DNA from: Otatea glauca
Lineage: Eukaryota; Streptophyta; Magnoliopsida; Poales; Poaceae
Assembly: GCA_036346275.1 (NCBI GenBank)
Contig: CM070723.1
Location: 46,206,743-46,270,742, forward strand
Direction: 5' to 3'
Length of the DNA: 64,000 nucleotides
This document shows, piece by piece, positions 35,792 to 48,540 of the stretch (position 1 is its first letter; each line of letters opens with the position of its first letter). The notes below the pieces were generated by a model that made no database searches, was not told the origin of the DNA, and worked only from the letters and a program-made list of their open reading frames with translations. Both the position numbers and the translations under genes were made by a program.

Positions 35792-38462
35792 GAAAGACCA
35801 TGTGGAGGTCTATCCTCGATGGTGATGAGTAATTGACCGTGGTTTAGCCTCACAGCTTGAATTTGAGTTTGATCCGAGTGGTCGTCTTTGGTTGGTCTGA
35901 GACGCTTGTCCGACCCAGAGTGGTCAGTCTTTGGTTGGTCGGAGACCGCTTGTCCGACCTCGAGTGGTCCGAGCTTTGGTGGTTGGAGATCACCATCCGA
36001 CCCCGAGTGGTTCGAGCCGTGGTGGTTGAAACCAGCTTGTCCGACCCGAGTGGTCGGGACGGAGACCAGTGGTCGACCCGAGTGGTCGGACGAAGACCGT
36101 GGTCGTCGACTCCGAGTGGTCGGGACGAAGACCGCTGGTCGACTCGAGTGGTCGGGAAGAAGACCAGGGTCGACTCGAGTGGTCGGGACGAAGACCAGTG
36201 GTCGACTCGAGTGGTCGGGATGGAGACCAGTGGTCGTCCGTGGTCCGGATGGAGACAAAGTGGTCGCACCATGTGTGGTCGTGGTTTTTGCCGCCGCTGA
36301 AGTGTATATCTTTCGCTGAGATGGATATGTGTTGTTGGACATTGCTATGTGATGTGGTTTCCTTGTCTATGATGGTTGCGTGACTTTGGAGCTAGGTCAT
36401 GGTGAGGCGGGGATCGTGACTAGGCCGAGAGCCGAGGTCCGGATGATCGTGGTGTCGCCAAAGATGACCGAGGCCGTGGAGTAGCCGCAAGCCAAGAAGA
36501 CAAAGGAATGGATGAGATGCTAACTTGAGCCGCTCTGACGAGGAGGACCGTTGGATCGCGGTCGAAGAGAGAGAAGGGTCAAGTTGGTATGCTTTGAACA
36601 GCGTGCAAAACCCGCTGTGTTGTTGGGTTTCGGTCACCATGCATAGCTGTGTGAGTGGGTAAAATCTCAGCCCTTGATGGAGTGCTCTAGGGTTTAGAGG
36701 CTCATCCAAGGGTGGTAGGTGTTCCTAGCCTGCTACTAGACAGGGAGAGGGGTGTCTCCCTCGGGACGTGGTGAGCAGGTGAGGAAAGTCTACGTGAGTA
36801 GTTGAGAGTTGTTGAGAGTGACAGTGTAAGGATCAAATCCTGGCTCTTGGATGTTGGCTTAGGATTGAAGCAAGATATCCAAGGGTGGGAATTGATCCCA
36901 GGTCACTATAAATAGAGGGGTAGGGCAGCCTTCCTCTCTCAAGGTTCCGAGGTTTTGTCGCTCATTTGAGCTTTGCCCACTTTGTTGTGAGGCTTTGTAA
37001 ACCTCCTTCCGTAAATGAAATGTTCTTCACTTATTTTCTTGTTTCATTTCTCTTATGTATTTACATTACGCACTTAAATTCTGTTATCTAAATTCCGCAT
37101 TTACTTACTTGCAATTTTCTTTACGTAATTTGGATTTGCCTCATCTCCTTCTACATGCTTCTGAGTCTTTGTTGAAATTCATGATTGATGAACTCTTCTC
37201 TAGATTCGGTGCTTTCAATCATCTAGGCAATCCTTGCGTTCTTGTTGCAAGTTTGTAAATCTGTGTTCTTGAAGTGCGTAAACGTGTGACTTGCGTTCTT
37301 TAGTCCCGATTGGCTTTCGTTCTTGTTGCCAAGGATGAAAGATTGCTGGATGAATCTTCTATAGATCATATCCCAATCATCTAGGCAATCTACAACCTCT
37401 TCTATTCAGCTTTGCAAGAAACCAATTTCGTGACTAGTTTTCGATAGTGTTTCTATTTGTTTGAAGGGTTGTTTCTTCAGGTACTTACTTGCTGTGATTT
37501 GTGGAGAGTTATCCAAGGATATTCTCACCATCAACTCCCACCAGCAAGTTAGGGTGAAGTCTGTGTTTGTGACTGCTTTTGGTGTTGCATTTGTTTAATC
37601 GAAAAGGACGGAACCTTGGTATCAATTCCTTCGATTGATGATTGAAATAGGTTCCCGACATCCTTAGGGAGGTGCACACCAATTTTCACTGCTTTTGGAT
37701 CACCGATCAAAAGTTACATCGATTGCTTTTAAGATCGTGCTGATTTTATCGCTCATCCGACCCGATCGCTCATCCGACCTCGTAGGTCGGGCGATCGCTC
37801 ATTGGCCGAGCACTATTCATCCGAACACCGCTCACCCGAGCATCGCTCATTTGACCTCAGAGGTCGGGCGCATCGCTCATCGGTCGGGAACACTATTCAC
37901 CCCGAGTATCGCTCATCCGACTCGTAGGTCGGGCGATCGTTCATCGGTCGGGAGTACCGCTCATCCGAACACTATTCACCCGAGTATCGTTCATCCGACC
38001 TCTCAGAGGTCGGGCGCATCGCTCATCGGTCGGGAGTACTGTTCTTCCAACACTATTCACCCGAAGTAATCGCTCATCCGACTCGCAATGGAGTATCGCT
38101 TAACCGACCTCCGCATCGGAGTACTGCTCATCCGGTCGGGTATCGCTTCACCCGAACACTATTCATCCGACCACTTCCGGCCGGGAGTTTCGCTCACCCG
38201 ACCACTTCGGCCGGGAGTATCGTTCATCCGACCAAGACTAACCACTCGGGCCGCAAGATCGTTTCATCCGGCAGAGCTACCCGACCAAAGGCGCTTTTAT
38301 TGCTCACCATATCTTAACCGGCCTGAGCCTCTGTTTTGAAATTGCTCGATCGATGGTTCGCTCTCTTTCGGTCTTTTGGTGGATTGAATTTAGGGGGAGA
38401 ATTTATTCGAAAATTTTATTTGGCTCCTATTCACCCCCCTCTAGTCGCCTTTTCGATCTTTC
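35792..38462 (+). repeat. 3' LTR of the gag-only element
   Basis: Same order of parts as the 5' LTR: the GAGTGGTCGG array (35872-36270), TATAAATAGAGG (36907), a near-identical unique block (37020-37690) and the CGCTCATCCGACC array (37740-38250). Many 1-3 base indels separate it from the 5' LTR, concentrated in the GC-rich arrays. Confidence 0.9.
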
Positions 38463-38620
38463 ACGTATCATAGACGGTTTTAACCAAAAACCGTCTTTGA
38501 TTAATATGGTGTCATCACAGATGGTTTTTAGTTAAAACTGTCTGTGATACGTCCCTCATTACAGACGATTTTAGCTAAAAACCGTCGGTGATCACGCGGG
38601 GCTAGGGCTACAATACCGAT
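38463..38620. mobile_element. CACTA-like element, right part with subterminal repeats
   Basis: After the ACGTA duplication the inverted motifs resume: TCATAGACGGTTTT, AAAACCGTCTTTGAT, TCATCACAGATGGTTTTT and AAAACTGTCTGTGAT. Their spacing and alternating orientation match 26150-26404, so the two parts formed one element before the LTR element inserted. Confidence 0.6.
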
Positions 38621-38895
38621 CGGGCAAATGTACAAGCGCAGAAATTCTCAGTGCAAATCCCTCTCCCCGACCTCCCGCGACCTCTCCCTATCGTCTCCCA
38701 CAGGTCCACCTCCCCTGCCTCGCGTGCTATGCCGGTTTAGTGTACTGCGCACTCCACTAGTTCTCCAGCTCGCGGAGACCTCGAGGCTCCCATTCCTCCC
38801 CGTCTCCTCGCCTTCTCTGCTCAGCTGCCTCGCTAGGCATCCTCAACGTTGTAGCGGGAATAAACCCCAAAGAGAGAGAGGCTCTCCTCGTAACA
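38621..38895. other. Unassigned GC-rich stretch, leader-like
   Basis: Pyrimidine- and C-rich sequence ('cctctccccgacctcccgcg') of about 270 bp, reminiscent of a 5' leader, possibly of the CACTA-like element. The 90-codon frame here (38628-38900) has no recognisable domain. Confidence 0.35.
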
Positions 38896-39126
38896 TGTAA
38901 CGACCTCCATTTTCGCATAAATACAAAAATGAAAACCTCATATGCATACAATACTAGACCCATAATCAGTGGCTAGTACGCATATTTACAACAATTGGAA
39001 TCACAACCATAGATTATAATAATAAAGCAAAAGCTATTTATACATTGTATTATACAATTCAGAGTATATATAAATAGCACAAGAGAAGCAAAGTCTTTTA
39101 GTGTGTCCATCCATCCTGTAGGCAAC
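38896..39126 (-). mobile_element. Family A LTR end fragment (minus strand)
   Basis: It starts TGTAACGACCTCC and carries 'tatttacaacaattggaat' and 'gtccatccatcctgtaggcaac' as in 44244-44480 and, inverted, 12800-13040. It breaks off after GGCAAC, exactly where another TGTAACATCCC end begins on the plus strand, so it was split by that insertion. Confidence 0.75.
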
Positions 39127-42100
39127 TGTAACATCCCAAATTTTGCTCTAAAAGAAAAGTTATTATTATTTTATTGTTATTTATGTATTATGTGATTTTT
39201 CTAATTTATTTGGATTTTTCTGGATTTTATTGGAATTTATTAAATATATTTGTTTTTGGCCTTTTATTGGAAAGTATTAAAATAATGATAAAGTTCATAT
39301 AAAGTTTGGCTATAAATATTTTATTGGACTTCAAAATGTCTCAAAGTTTTATGAAAATTTTCTTGTAATTTTTCTCGATATTTTTATTGCTTAAAACTAA
39401 TTAAATGAATTACTGGAATTATTTTTAAAGAAAAATCCAGGAAATCGTCAATAGTAACGGGCCGGAGCCTATTACTATTTTCTCGTGGGCCTAATTTGTG
39501 CGGCCCATCGTCCTGTTTCTAGAATCGGTAGCAATAGCCATTGGATCGTTTTCTAGCCACGTGTCAGGGTAGCAATAGCCGTTAGATCGGGATCGAACGT
39601 GTAGAAATAGATCATACCACTTCAAACCCTAATCAATGTTGGCTGTTGGATCTCGAAGGATGGCTGTGATTTATCAGAGGCGTTCTGAACTCTAAAAGAT
39701 CCCAGTTGGTGGATGGCATGAAGGATCGGCATTGTGCCACGTCAGGGAAAATCTAGAGCGCCCGTTGGCGATCAAATGGATCGCGTCGCCGCCTTCGCGA
39801 CCGCCGTCACCACGCTTCCAGAGTTCGCGCGCGACGCCTCGCTCAGACGTCGCGCACGGACGCCTAGGCTATAAATAGGCTCCTCGGTGCCGGATTTGAG
39901 ACCTTTGAGCTCATGCGCATCTTTTGGTTGGAGTATTTTCGCGAGGATCACCATCGGCTGCGTGTGCAAGCTCGCCATGGTTCCGAGGGTTCGCCACCAC
40001 CTTCAATCGATGATATCTCGCAGTCCGCCACGCCGTGAGGGAAAACAAAGACATATTTGGAATCTACAAGAGGAGCTGTATCAGATCCGTGCAAGATCGT
40101 AGCGGAACTCGTAAGGAAACGCCGCCTGGGTGGTCTTCGTCCCCAGCTCCAACGACCACGCTGTCGAGCCTCGTGATCAACTGTGCCTGTTGGTTTGCAG
40201 ATCGAATGCGCAGATATCGCTGCGTGGAGTGTGTGTCGGTAAGCCACGTCGTCGCTAGTTGAGCCATCAGATCCGAATGGAGGGCCTTGATCGCAACGCT
40301 GGCCGAGCCAATGAGACGATGACATGTGTCATAGGGAGCCCAAGCGTTGTGGACCGAGTCAACGGTGAACCAATCGGTTTCATGGACTCAGTCCATGGAC
40401 CGGGGACACGTAGCAGCTCCGTATAGGCTTGAGCTGATGCTGACGTCATCCTAGCATCACACAACCGCCATAAATCGAATTTCCAATATAAAGAATATTT
40501 TGATTATTTAAATGATTTTCCAATTTTCAGGTTCAATTTTTGATCAAGTTTAATTAATAAAATCAATTAAATTACTGCCATAAATTGAATTTCCAATATA
40601 AAGAATATTTTGATTATTTAAATGATTTTCCAATTTTTAGGTTTAATTTTTAATCAAGTTTAATTAATAAAATAAATTAAATAAATTGATCAAGCTTATT
40701 TTTTTGCATTTTTTTGGCTTTTTCTGAATTTTTCCTGGATTTCATGGTTTTCCTTGATTTTTGCTTTAAGGAAGAACTCCTCTTTAATAATCTTTAAGCC
40801 TTGGATAAACAAAAAAGAAAAGAAGTATAAAGAAATAAAATGGGGATCTCTAGAAATCTTTGTAAATCATCATAATCCCAAATTTTAATATAAAAAGGTC
40901 ATATCAATGCATTTAAAAATTAAAAGAAAGGGGAAATTAATAGAGCTTTACTATAAACAGTAAGGATGTCAGAATTAAATGAAAATATTCTTTCATCATT
41001 AGGGTAAAAAATTTTTATGATATCTTATTAACAGATAGAGATATAAACAGTAAAAATATCAAGAAATAATAAATATATTTTTATAATTTTAAAAATTAAA
41101 AAATGGCAGGCTAAAAATTTGCAAATACCAATGTCAGAATTCTAACAAATAAAATATAAAGAATTTGAAGCTTAAAATTTTATGGAAGCATAATTTGGCC
41201 ATAATAAATCAACCCAAAAAGTTAAAAAAAATTCAATGAAATATGGATGCTTAAATAAATTAGAAATTGAATGCCTAAATTTATTTACAGTACACTGTCA
41301 GAATTTTTATAAATTCTACAGACATCAAATCAATCTGAAATTTTTATAGTGTATTCTACCTTATCTGAAGTATATGCAATAAAATTTCCATTAAATTAAA
41401 GAGATGATTGATAAAAGATTGAATGGACCAAATTCGGTTCAAATGATAGGGATTTAGAATTTTCCTCTCCAGTCTATGACATGTGGGCCGTTCTCATGTG
41501 CGGTCCCACCTGTCAGTGAGAGCCGCTGTCTTCTTCCTCCCCTCTTAGCTGAGCTCCCATGCGTGACCAAGTGAATTCGTGGCCTATAGCTTGCGCCACC
41601 GCTGCACTCCCGCGCCGCCCGGGTAACCACCTTATCACAACTTGACACGCATTGTCCTAGCCCGTAAAATCTGAAAAACAGCTCGTACTTCTTACTGTGT
41701 AGCTGCCGCCTTATAACCGCTGAGTTCATACCAGGTGGCCCTCATTCTACAGCGAATTCCACGGCTATAAAAGCCGAAATGGATTCGCAGAGAGGTTCTC
41801 GTCATTTCCCCTCTTGTTTCACCCATTCTCATCCACTGAGCCGTCCCAATTGCCACGTTTTCTTTGTTCGGCTAAAGAACCCTAGAAATCGGGATCATCT
41901 CAATTGCTGTTGGTACCCTCATTTGTTTCCGAATCAAGCTCCACATTAGCATCAGTAACACGATATGATCAAAAGCCCTCTTATTTTTCCAGGAATCATC
42001 GACTGGTGTTGCGCCGCCACTGAGCCCCTTTCGTCTCGAGAGCCGACGAGTGGAGGTGAGCCTTTTCGACGAACTTTTGTAGCTTTAAATGGATCGAATG

Positions 42101-42880
42101 GGACACTTAGGTTCCCCATAGTCTGACCGTCAGATTATTCCTCTGGGGATGCCCCCTGTCGCCAGCGCGGCGTGCCGCCATATCAGCCACCGCTCAGCCA
42201 CGGTGGCGACCCAGTTTCGGTCATCGCCGAAGGCTTTTAAGCCATCCCTAGGCCACGCAATAACCTAAGGAAGCTATCCGTGCAGTCGTTAGCTCCTCCG
42301 GTCGTAGATCGCCGCTGGCGAGCTCGCGTTTTCCAAGCTCTGTTTTGATTCACTCATCGTGGGACCCAGTTGTCAGTGACTGCAACCGAGACCTTTGCGC
42401 GAGCACAAAGTCACTATCGAGTGGACTCGAGGTGTCAGCATCTGAGCCGGATTTGAATGGAGAATAGTGGCGTGAAGCAAAAGGCATTTTTAGTGTTCTG
42501 AAAGCATATTTTGCTATTTCTTTTGAATTTCTAGAACTGAGTAGATTCATCTTTTGAATTATAAATCCAAATGAGATGAAATCAATTTCTACATTCATCT
42601 AAAATCGAGTACTTTCAGAATATGCAAAAACATTTTAAGTATCTTTGCTAGAAAAATTTAAAATTCAAAATTTAGGAATAGGATAAAAAATGAGCTACAT
42701 GTAAAAATTTTGCAAGTGATTTTTTTATTAGAATTCAATTCATATCATTTTAGGTAACATTCCGTTCATTAAAATATTAAGAATAGTCTACATGGATTAG
42801 GTTATTGTTGATCAGTTTACAAGGTTACGTTTCGTTCATTAAATGTTCTTATTTAGATTTTCTTTATTAATTAAAGGTTG
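39127..42880 (+). mobile_element. Family A-related LTR complex (plus strand), nested
   Basis: It begins TGTAACATCCC. Two plus-strand TATA boxes are present: CTATAAATAG (39870-39877) and CTATAAAAG (41766-41773), each followed by GC-rich leader-like sequence. AT-rich U3 text at 40690-41400 matches the solo LTR at 15691 and, inverted, 47200-48131. With two U3/TATA modules in a row, this is likely two nested or tandem LTRs. The far end near 42880 is not sharply defined. Small open frames within (39772-40464, 41454-41729) are not supported as genes. Confidence 0.55.
40465..40685. repeat. 110-bp tandem duplication in U3
   Basis: 'gccataaat(c/t)gaatttcca' begins at 40467 and again at 40577. Both copies continue through 'gaatattttgattatttaaa' and 'caagtttaattaataaaat' with few differences. 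Confidence 0.9.
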
Positions 42881-44227
42881 TCACATCGTGAATTTCAACC
42901 AAGAGTTAACCATTCACGAGAGTAACCCGTGAAGCAACACAAAAGGCTATACAACAAAAATTGAACCACACAAAGATTTCACTCTCAATACCAATATGTA
43001 ATTTGTGGGGTCTGAAATTTTCCTTCAATAGCTAACCTGTCCTAATGTGCTCTCTGATTTTGCCTATTGATGCTAGTCCTTCATTCTTCCTGGAGCGACT
43101 TGGTGCTGTCAGAATCTTTTAGGGCTTCCATTTTGTCTTGGAAACATAATTCCACCTTGGCTTTGACTTAAGGTCACCATGTACAATTCAGGTGAAGAGG
43201 CGAGATGGAAGTGTCTTCAGGGTAAATAGCATGGGTATGTGATATTTGCAGGTAAGATTAAATAGGGGCTAGTTTAAAGTAGTTTAAGTATTCTCGACGA
43301 TTACTAGAACAATGAGGTCTTGCTTTGTTTTATTGATGGGTGATGTAAGTTCAGGTGTAACTAGAAGTGGTAATGAAGGCTATGCTATTAATTTTGATGA
43401 TATTGGATTTTAGAAAAAGTCAATGACTAAAAGAATATGCAGGTGAGAAGTTCCATGGAAAGAAGAGATAAACTTGTAGGAAATTCTACAGAAAGAAGAG
43501 ATGAGCTATTTTATCCCTTTAACCTATGGGTTATGATTTTCCAGATTCATACAAAAGAGCAACTTACCTTCAAACTTTAACCTAGCGGTTAAGTTTACAC
43601 GCAAATCAGTCTGGACAAGAGAATAAAAACCAATTGCAAACAGTAGGACATAAACATTACATAAAAATGCTTTATACAACTAAAGTGGTATAATACGTCT
43701 ATGCGTAGGGTTTCTTTCCTTAACGAAGAATCTAATGTACTCTAATCTTTTGTATTTTACTGTTGGGTGTATCGGCTCTTCATATAATCTCCAGGCTTTA
43801 CTTCTACCTTGTCGGGGGTAGCAAGTGGTGTCTGTCTCCTTGAGTTGTCAATGTAGTCATGGTAGTCTCCATTTGCTGGGCATGAAAAACGGTAGGAACA
43901 TATCTCAAAAAATTCCAGAAGCAAATTGCGAAGATAAACTAGAAACGAGAATTGTTTTAGGAAAGAGGAGTTTGTTTTACAAATCAAAATGAAAGTAGGG
44001 GTAAGAGTAAGAACTTAGGAAGGAGAAAAGAATAGCAATGGCTACATTTTGCAAATATAGTAACTTTTGAAAATAAAATTTTGAAATTGACCCATTCTTA
44101 AAACTAATGACCATTCTATCTAAGTTTTATTCTATAGTCAGAATGGCTATTAATGACCAATCTAGGTTTTATCCTGCAGTCAGCATGACCATTAATGATC
44201 AATCTAGGGGTTAACCTGCAGTCAGTA
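42881..44227 (-). other. Internal remnant of the minus-strand family A element
   Basis: It lies downstream (leftward on the minus strand) of the primer binding site at 44228-44242. No gag or pol motif is recognisable. The only sizeable frame (43987-43757, minus, 76 codons) has no known domain. 'gtcacatcgtgaatttcaacc' at 42890 may mark the junction with another element. Confidence 0.4.
44113..44227. repeat. Leader tandem repeat beside the primer binding site
   Basis: Three copies of a 42-45 bp unit of the type 'caatctaggttttatcctgcagtcagcatg' begin near 44113, 44158 and 44200. The last copy runs into the primer binding site. Confidence 0.75.
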
Positions 44228-44242
44228 TGGCTCTGATACCAA
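44228..44242 (-). promoter_or_regulatory. Primer binding site, tRNA-Met type (minus strand)
   Basis: The minus strand reads TTGGTATCAGAGCCA immediately after the LTR end ...TCAATACA. This is the standard plant initiator tRNA-Met site and fixes 44244-48131 as the 5' LTR of a minus-strand element. Confidence 0.9.
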
Positions 44243-44243
44243 C

Positions 44244-47200
44244 TGTATTGACCCCCATTTTTACATAAAATGCAAAAATAGAAATCTATGTGCATACAGT
44301 ACTAGTCCCATGATCAGTAGCTAGTACGCACATTTACAACAATTGGAATCACAACCATACATCATATTATCAAAGCGGAAGCTAATTTAAATAGTAATCT
44401 TACATTTCAGAGTATATAGCAGCGAAAGAAGCAAAGTCTTGTAGTGTGCCTATCCAACCCTCAGGCAACCGACAAGGCATAATCCCTAGAAAAGCTCATC
44501 GTTAACATTCCCGAATTCCTACGTCAAAATGTATGTCGTCTGGAAGTTCGCTATCTTTACCTAAAAACATTAATTAAGGTTGAGTACTTTTGTACTCAAC
44601 AAGACTTTTGCAAAACCTATAATATATGCAGGCCATTTCAAAAGAAAGACTTCTATGGTTAATTTGCATAAAGCTAATTTTTGATGAAAGTACCAAATAG
44701 TAGATTGCAAATGGAATTTGAGTAAAAGCAATTTAATATAGAAATTAACAGTATGTAAGTACGAAATAAGAGAATTTACGAACCTGGGTATCTTGACCAT
44801 ATCCACGAATCAACATCTACCAACACCTGGTAGAATCCAGAGTTTTATGAAAATAAAAACAGCTAACTATGTGATGACTTTATCTAGTGCCTTGACGGTG
44901 GGCGCAGCTAATCGATTAGATTTACACTCTGCAAAGGTGTACAACTTTACCCACAAGTCATGACCTTTTCTTTTTGCCGCATGTTTCACGCACCTTTAGC
45001 GTAGTGGCCAGAATGTTCGTGACGAAAACCTTTACATTACCTAGGTTAACTTTACACCAGCCCGTTGACGTTAAACCCGTACTATGGTGTAAATGTTTGT
45101 ACAGTCACTGTATAGTAAATGATTAAGCATATCCATAGTATGGTGTACACCGTTGTATCAGCAAACATTGCTCCTAACACCTCGGTGTGGGCGCCCCTCC
45201 GAGCAACGAGTCACTGAAAAGCCCGTACTAAACCAGCCTTCCAATGTGCAAAGTTAAACTAGATAACTTAATTGGTTTAAGGCTGTCCCATACCAGCACT
45301 TGTGGTTGTACATATTTCTTGGCTAGAAAACAACCCATAGTTCGGTCCTTGATCCGACACGGGCAATAATCTCCCCCTACACTACGTGCAAGTCCCTTGC
45401 ACATCCGGCTATTGCCAATAATCGCCCGTGTCTAAAACATAGTTTTATTTTTATTTTTAACTAAAATATCATCCACAATGAAAGATCATACCCAACATTT
45501 TATCATATCCAACATTTTTAGTCATATTGAAATTTTAAGGTTCTTTAAGCAGGGATAAGAATAATTACTAAGTGTGAGGGATCCCATGTTGACATTAAAT
45601 ATTGTTTACCTTATTTTAGGGTTATCAAGGTTCTCAAATCCATACTTGTCAAGAAAGTTCCATGTGTTTACAGGTATAACTACCAATACCCACAAAGTGG
45701 CAGAGTTTAATGAACATACGTATATGCAATGAAAACATTTGATAAAACATTTATAAAACAGGGATCAACTTGATCAAAGGGGTGCTTTCCTTACTTAATT
45801 GCTATTTACGACAAGGTTGAGATCGTGGTCGGCGTTGTCGACAATGAAAGTAGTTATGTCGGGTTCTACACGTCGCGAACGAAGAACATAACAAATAACA
45901 TATAACAAGTTTTCAATAAGGGCAAAAAGAAATCAGATGAAAAATCCAAATAGAAACAAATTCATAAAACAAGGATGGTTTCATGGTTAGGGTGGGTATG
46001 ATTTTATGTTCCCATTTAGTGATTACTTATACATATGCATTCTTTAGCAATTGTGGTTTAAATAATGATGAAACTTGTTTCATGAAACCTGTTGGAAGGG
46101 ACCAAGTGTAGCGCAGGAGATTGACAGATGGCCCATGTAGTCAGCGTAGGTGAACTGGCAACTAGCCCGTGGGGCCCAATCATTAGTGTCTCATGCGGCG
46201 CATACGGATGACACGGGGGACCTTCCTATCAGTGATGGAAAACAGAGTATCGGTCTTCCAGAGTTCGCCGGCGATGAGACTTCGCCGGAGGTGGCGAATG
46301 GACCTCACCATGAGCATTATCAGCTTAACACGCATACATTGGTGGTGCCAATTTGGCCAACGGTGGCCAGAGTTGGTGAGCCATCGAGCTCAAGCGCAGG
46401 CGCTCATGGCCGACAAGCGGAGCAGCAAGAACAAGGGCTCCGCCGCTCATTTTTACTACCTACAGTCACTTCAAGATACAAGGATTCTGTTTTTGGTGTC
46501 AGACAAGAAGGTAAATCTTCGGGTGGAGTTCTCACCAAGCAAGGGTGGCGACAGAAGAGGGTGCGCAGTGCGGTGGCTCGCTGGAGAGGTTGGCTTCAAA
46601 TGGGATTGACGACAGGCACTATGTGCTATGGATGAGCTCTGTACCAAACTATGTGGAGGATTGTTCACCAGAAAACTCTAATCAGTGTTTTCCCCCTTTC
46701 TTGGGTTTGCGTTGGCTCTAAGGAAGAAGATGAAGCTCGGGTGGTTTGTTGCCGAGGCGATGTGATGAAGCGCTAAGGGAAGCAGGTTCAAACTTATATA
46801 GGCAACTAAGTCGGCGAGTATTAGGCTTGAACGCAGGCAAGGAATGGTGGTTTTTCGGTCGAGCTGTCGTGCGAGGGTTCTTGGCCAGGACAATGCAATT
46901 TCAAAAGATGTGACGGCTGAAATAGGGCTCTGGTAGGGGTGGCAAGTTGGCGCCTTGGGTTGCTCAAAATGCGGCGGGATAGCGACAAATTGCGAGGCGG
47001 TAGCGACACGTTCTTTCATGCGAGAGAGAGAGAAGAGAGAGCAGAGAGGGGAGGAAGAAAGAAGAAGCTAGAGTCTAGCTGACGTGTGGGGGCTAGCTAG
47101 CAAAGGGAGGAGGGCACAGGGACAGCTGGTTGAGTCGGCCCCACATGTAAGCCTCACGGGAACAACTCAATTTTTACAGTCTAGACAGATCACCTTGACC

Positions 47201-48131
47201 AAATGATTACTGGCATCAAATCAACTTGATTATTTTCTATAATTTATATATAGGTCGGAAAGTCATAGATAAACTTCCAGTAAAATTTTCAGGTTAAAAT
47301 TCTGGTTATAAAATTTGTTAAAACTCTGACAATGCAACCTTTTAAGTTTTGTCTATTCTGTTTTGTATTTAATTGAGGATCTGAATAATGTTAATATTTT
47401 ATGAAAATTTGATGAGAGTTTGAGATGATATTATATATCTTATGTAAAATTTTCTAATTTTTATATTTGATATTTTAGTTCTAAAAATTCTGACATTGTT
47501 GATTTCAGCTTTAATGGTTTTCGGTTTTTGAATTTTTAAAATTATCATATTAAGATTTAATTTTGATATTTTTTTCGGAGGTACATAATGTTATCATGTC
47601 GGCATGTTAAAAATCTTGTCTTGATGTGAGTTCTAGAGATTTCTGTAGAAATCTTTCATGATCTGTTCTGTGCCATTCTATCATGATTACAATTCTTTTA
47701 TTGTATTTTTAATGATCCATGTCATATCAAATCTCATAATTAAGGTTCTGGATCACTCTGGCACTTATCTAGGATTTTTGCAGATTTTTCTTGGTTTGGG
47801 TTTTTACCTTTTTACTATTACTTTTTACCATTTTACCTATTTGGTTTTTCTTTTAATAGTAAAAGACAAAGGAAATTATAATAATTCAACAAAAACCAGA
47901 AAATGCAGAAATAAATTCATTCAAAAATTTAATATTCCATTTTCATATTTTTGTTTGTTTCAGGTGGAAAGTTTTATTATTTCAACTGATTGCTTTCTCA
48001 AGGTTATAATACAAGAAAGGATATTGTTTTAAATCCAAATTTTTTTATTACAATTGAAATTTTTTTTCAGTCTCATTATTAAATTTAAAATTTTTCATTT
48101 TCTTTATTTTTGAATTTTACGGGATGTTACA
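44244..48131 (-). mobile_element. 3.9-kb family A 5' LTR (minus strand)
   Basis: On the minus strand it starts TGTAACATCCC at 48131 and ends GGGGGTCAATACA at 44244. U3 is AT-rich (48131-47150). A TATA box TATATAAG (46800-46793) is followed by a GC-rich leader region (46780-46140) and an AT-rich U5. The last 1.8 kb match 11260-13040 inverted. Open frames at 46150-46635 and nearby lie on either strand of the leader and show no domain, so I do not call them genes. A 3.9-kb LTR is long but within the range of plant gypsy families. Confidence 0.75.
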
Positions 48132-48540
48132 CATATGTATACATAGATATACTTATATGCTCACATAAACTTGCAACCAATACTGATTGTGTAAAGGCTT
48201 AAGAAACAAATCATCATATTAAATATTTCTGCTAAGTTAACCATAACAGTATGACAACAAATGCTTGATTCTAAAATACCAATATATATATTGCTTTGCA
48301 TCCGAATCCTATTACTGACCTAATGCATAATGCTACCATTACAATACTAACTTTTCTTTATTTAACAATCTTACCATCTAGAACCCAAAACTATAACTAT
48401 GAAAATACATAATTTCAGCCTCTTAAGTCCATTGAAATGAAATGAATGATTATAAGAAAATGGTTATCACAACATAGTCTAAAATGAAATTAATAGAGTG
48501 CAAATGAGAAGATCACATAAACACATCTATCTTTTCTATG
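48132..48540. other. Unassigned AT-rich flank
   Basis: No gene is visible. A short stretch near 48400-48430 loosely resembles 11125-11150. Confidence 0.4.

Larger units (their letters stand above)
26405..38462 (+). mobile_element. 12-kb copia-like LTR retrotransposon with gag only
   Basis: Two direct LTRs (26405-29081 and 35792-38462), a primer binding site, a decayed gag and a polypurine tract are flanked by ACGTA duplications (26400-26404 and 38463-38467). In 6.7 kb of internal sequence I see copia-type gag motifs but no protease, integrase, reverse transcriptase or RNase H motif. It would therefore depend on a partner for movement. Unique parts of the LTRs are nearly identical (one amino-acid-level change over about 200 bp at 27671/37055), which points to a recent insertion. 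Confidence 0.85.

Noticed and set aside
43757..43987. 76-codon minus-strand frame as a possible gypsy gene remnant
   Set aside because: No gag, pol or other domain could be recognised; kept only as a note in the surrounding region.
46150..46635. 161-codon plus-strand frame
   Set aside because: It lies antisense in the GC-rich leader of the 3.9-kb LTR and shows no recognisable motif.
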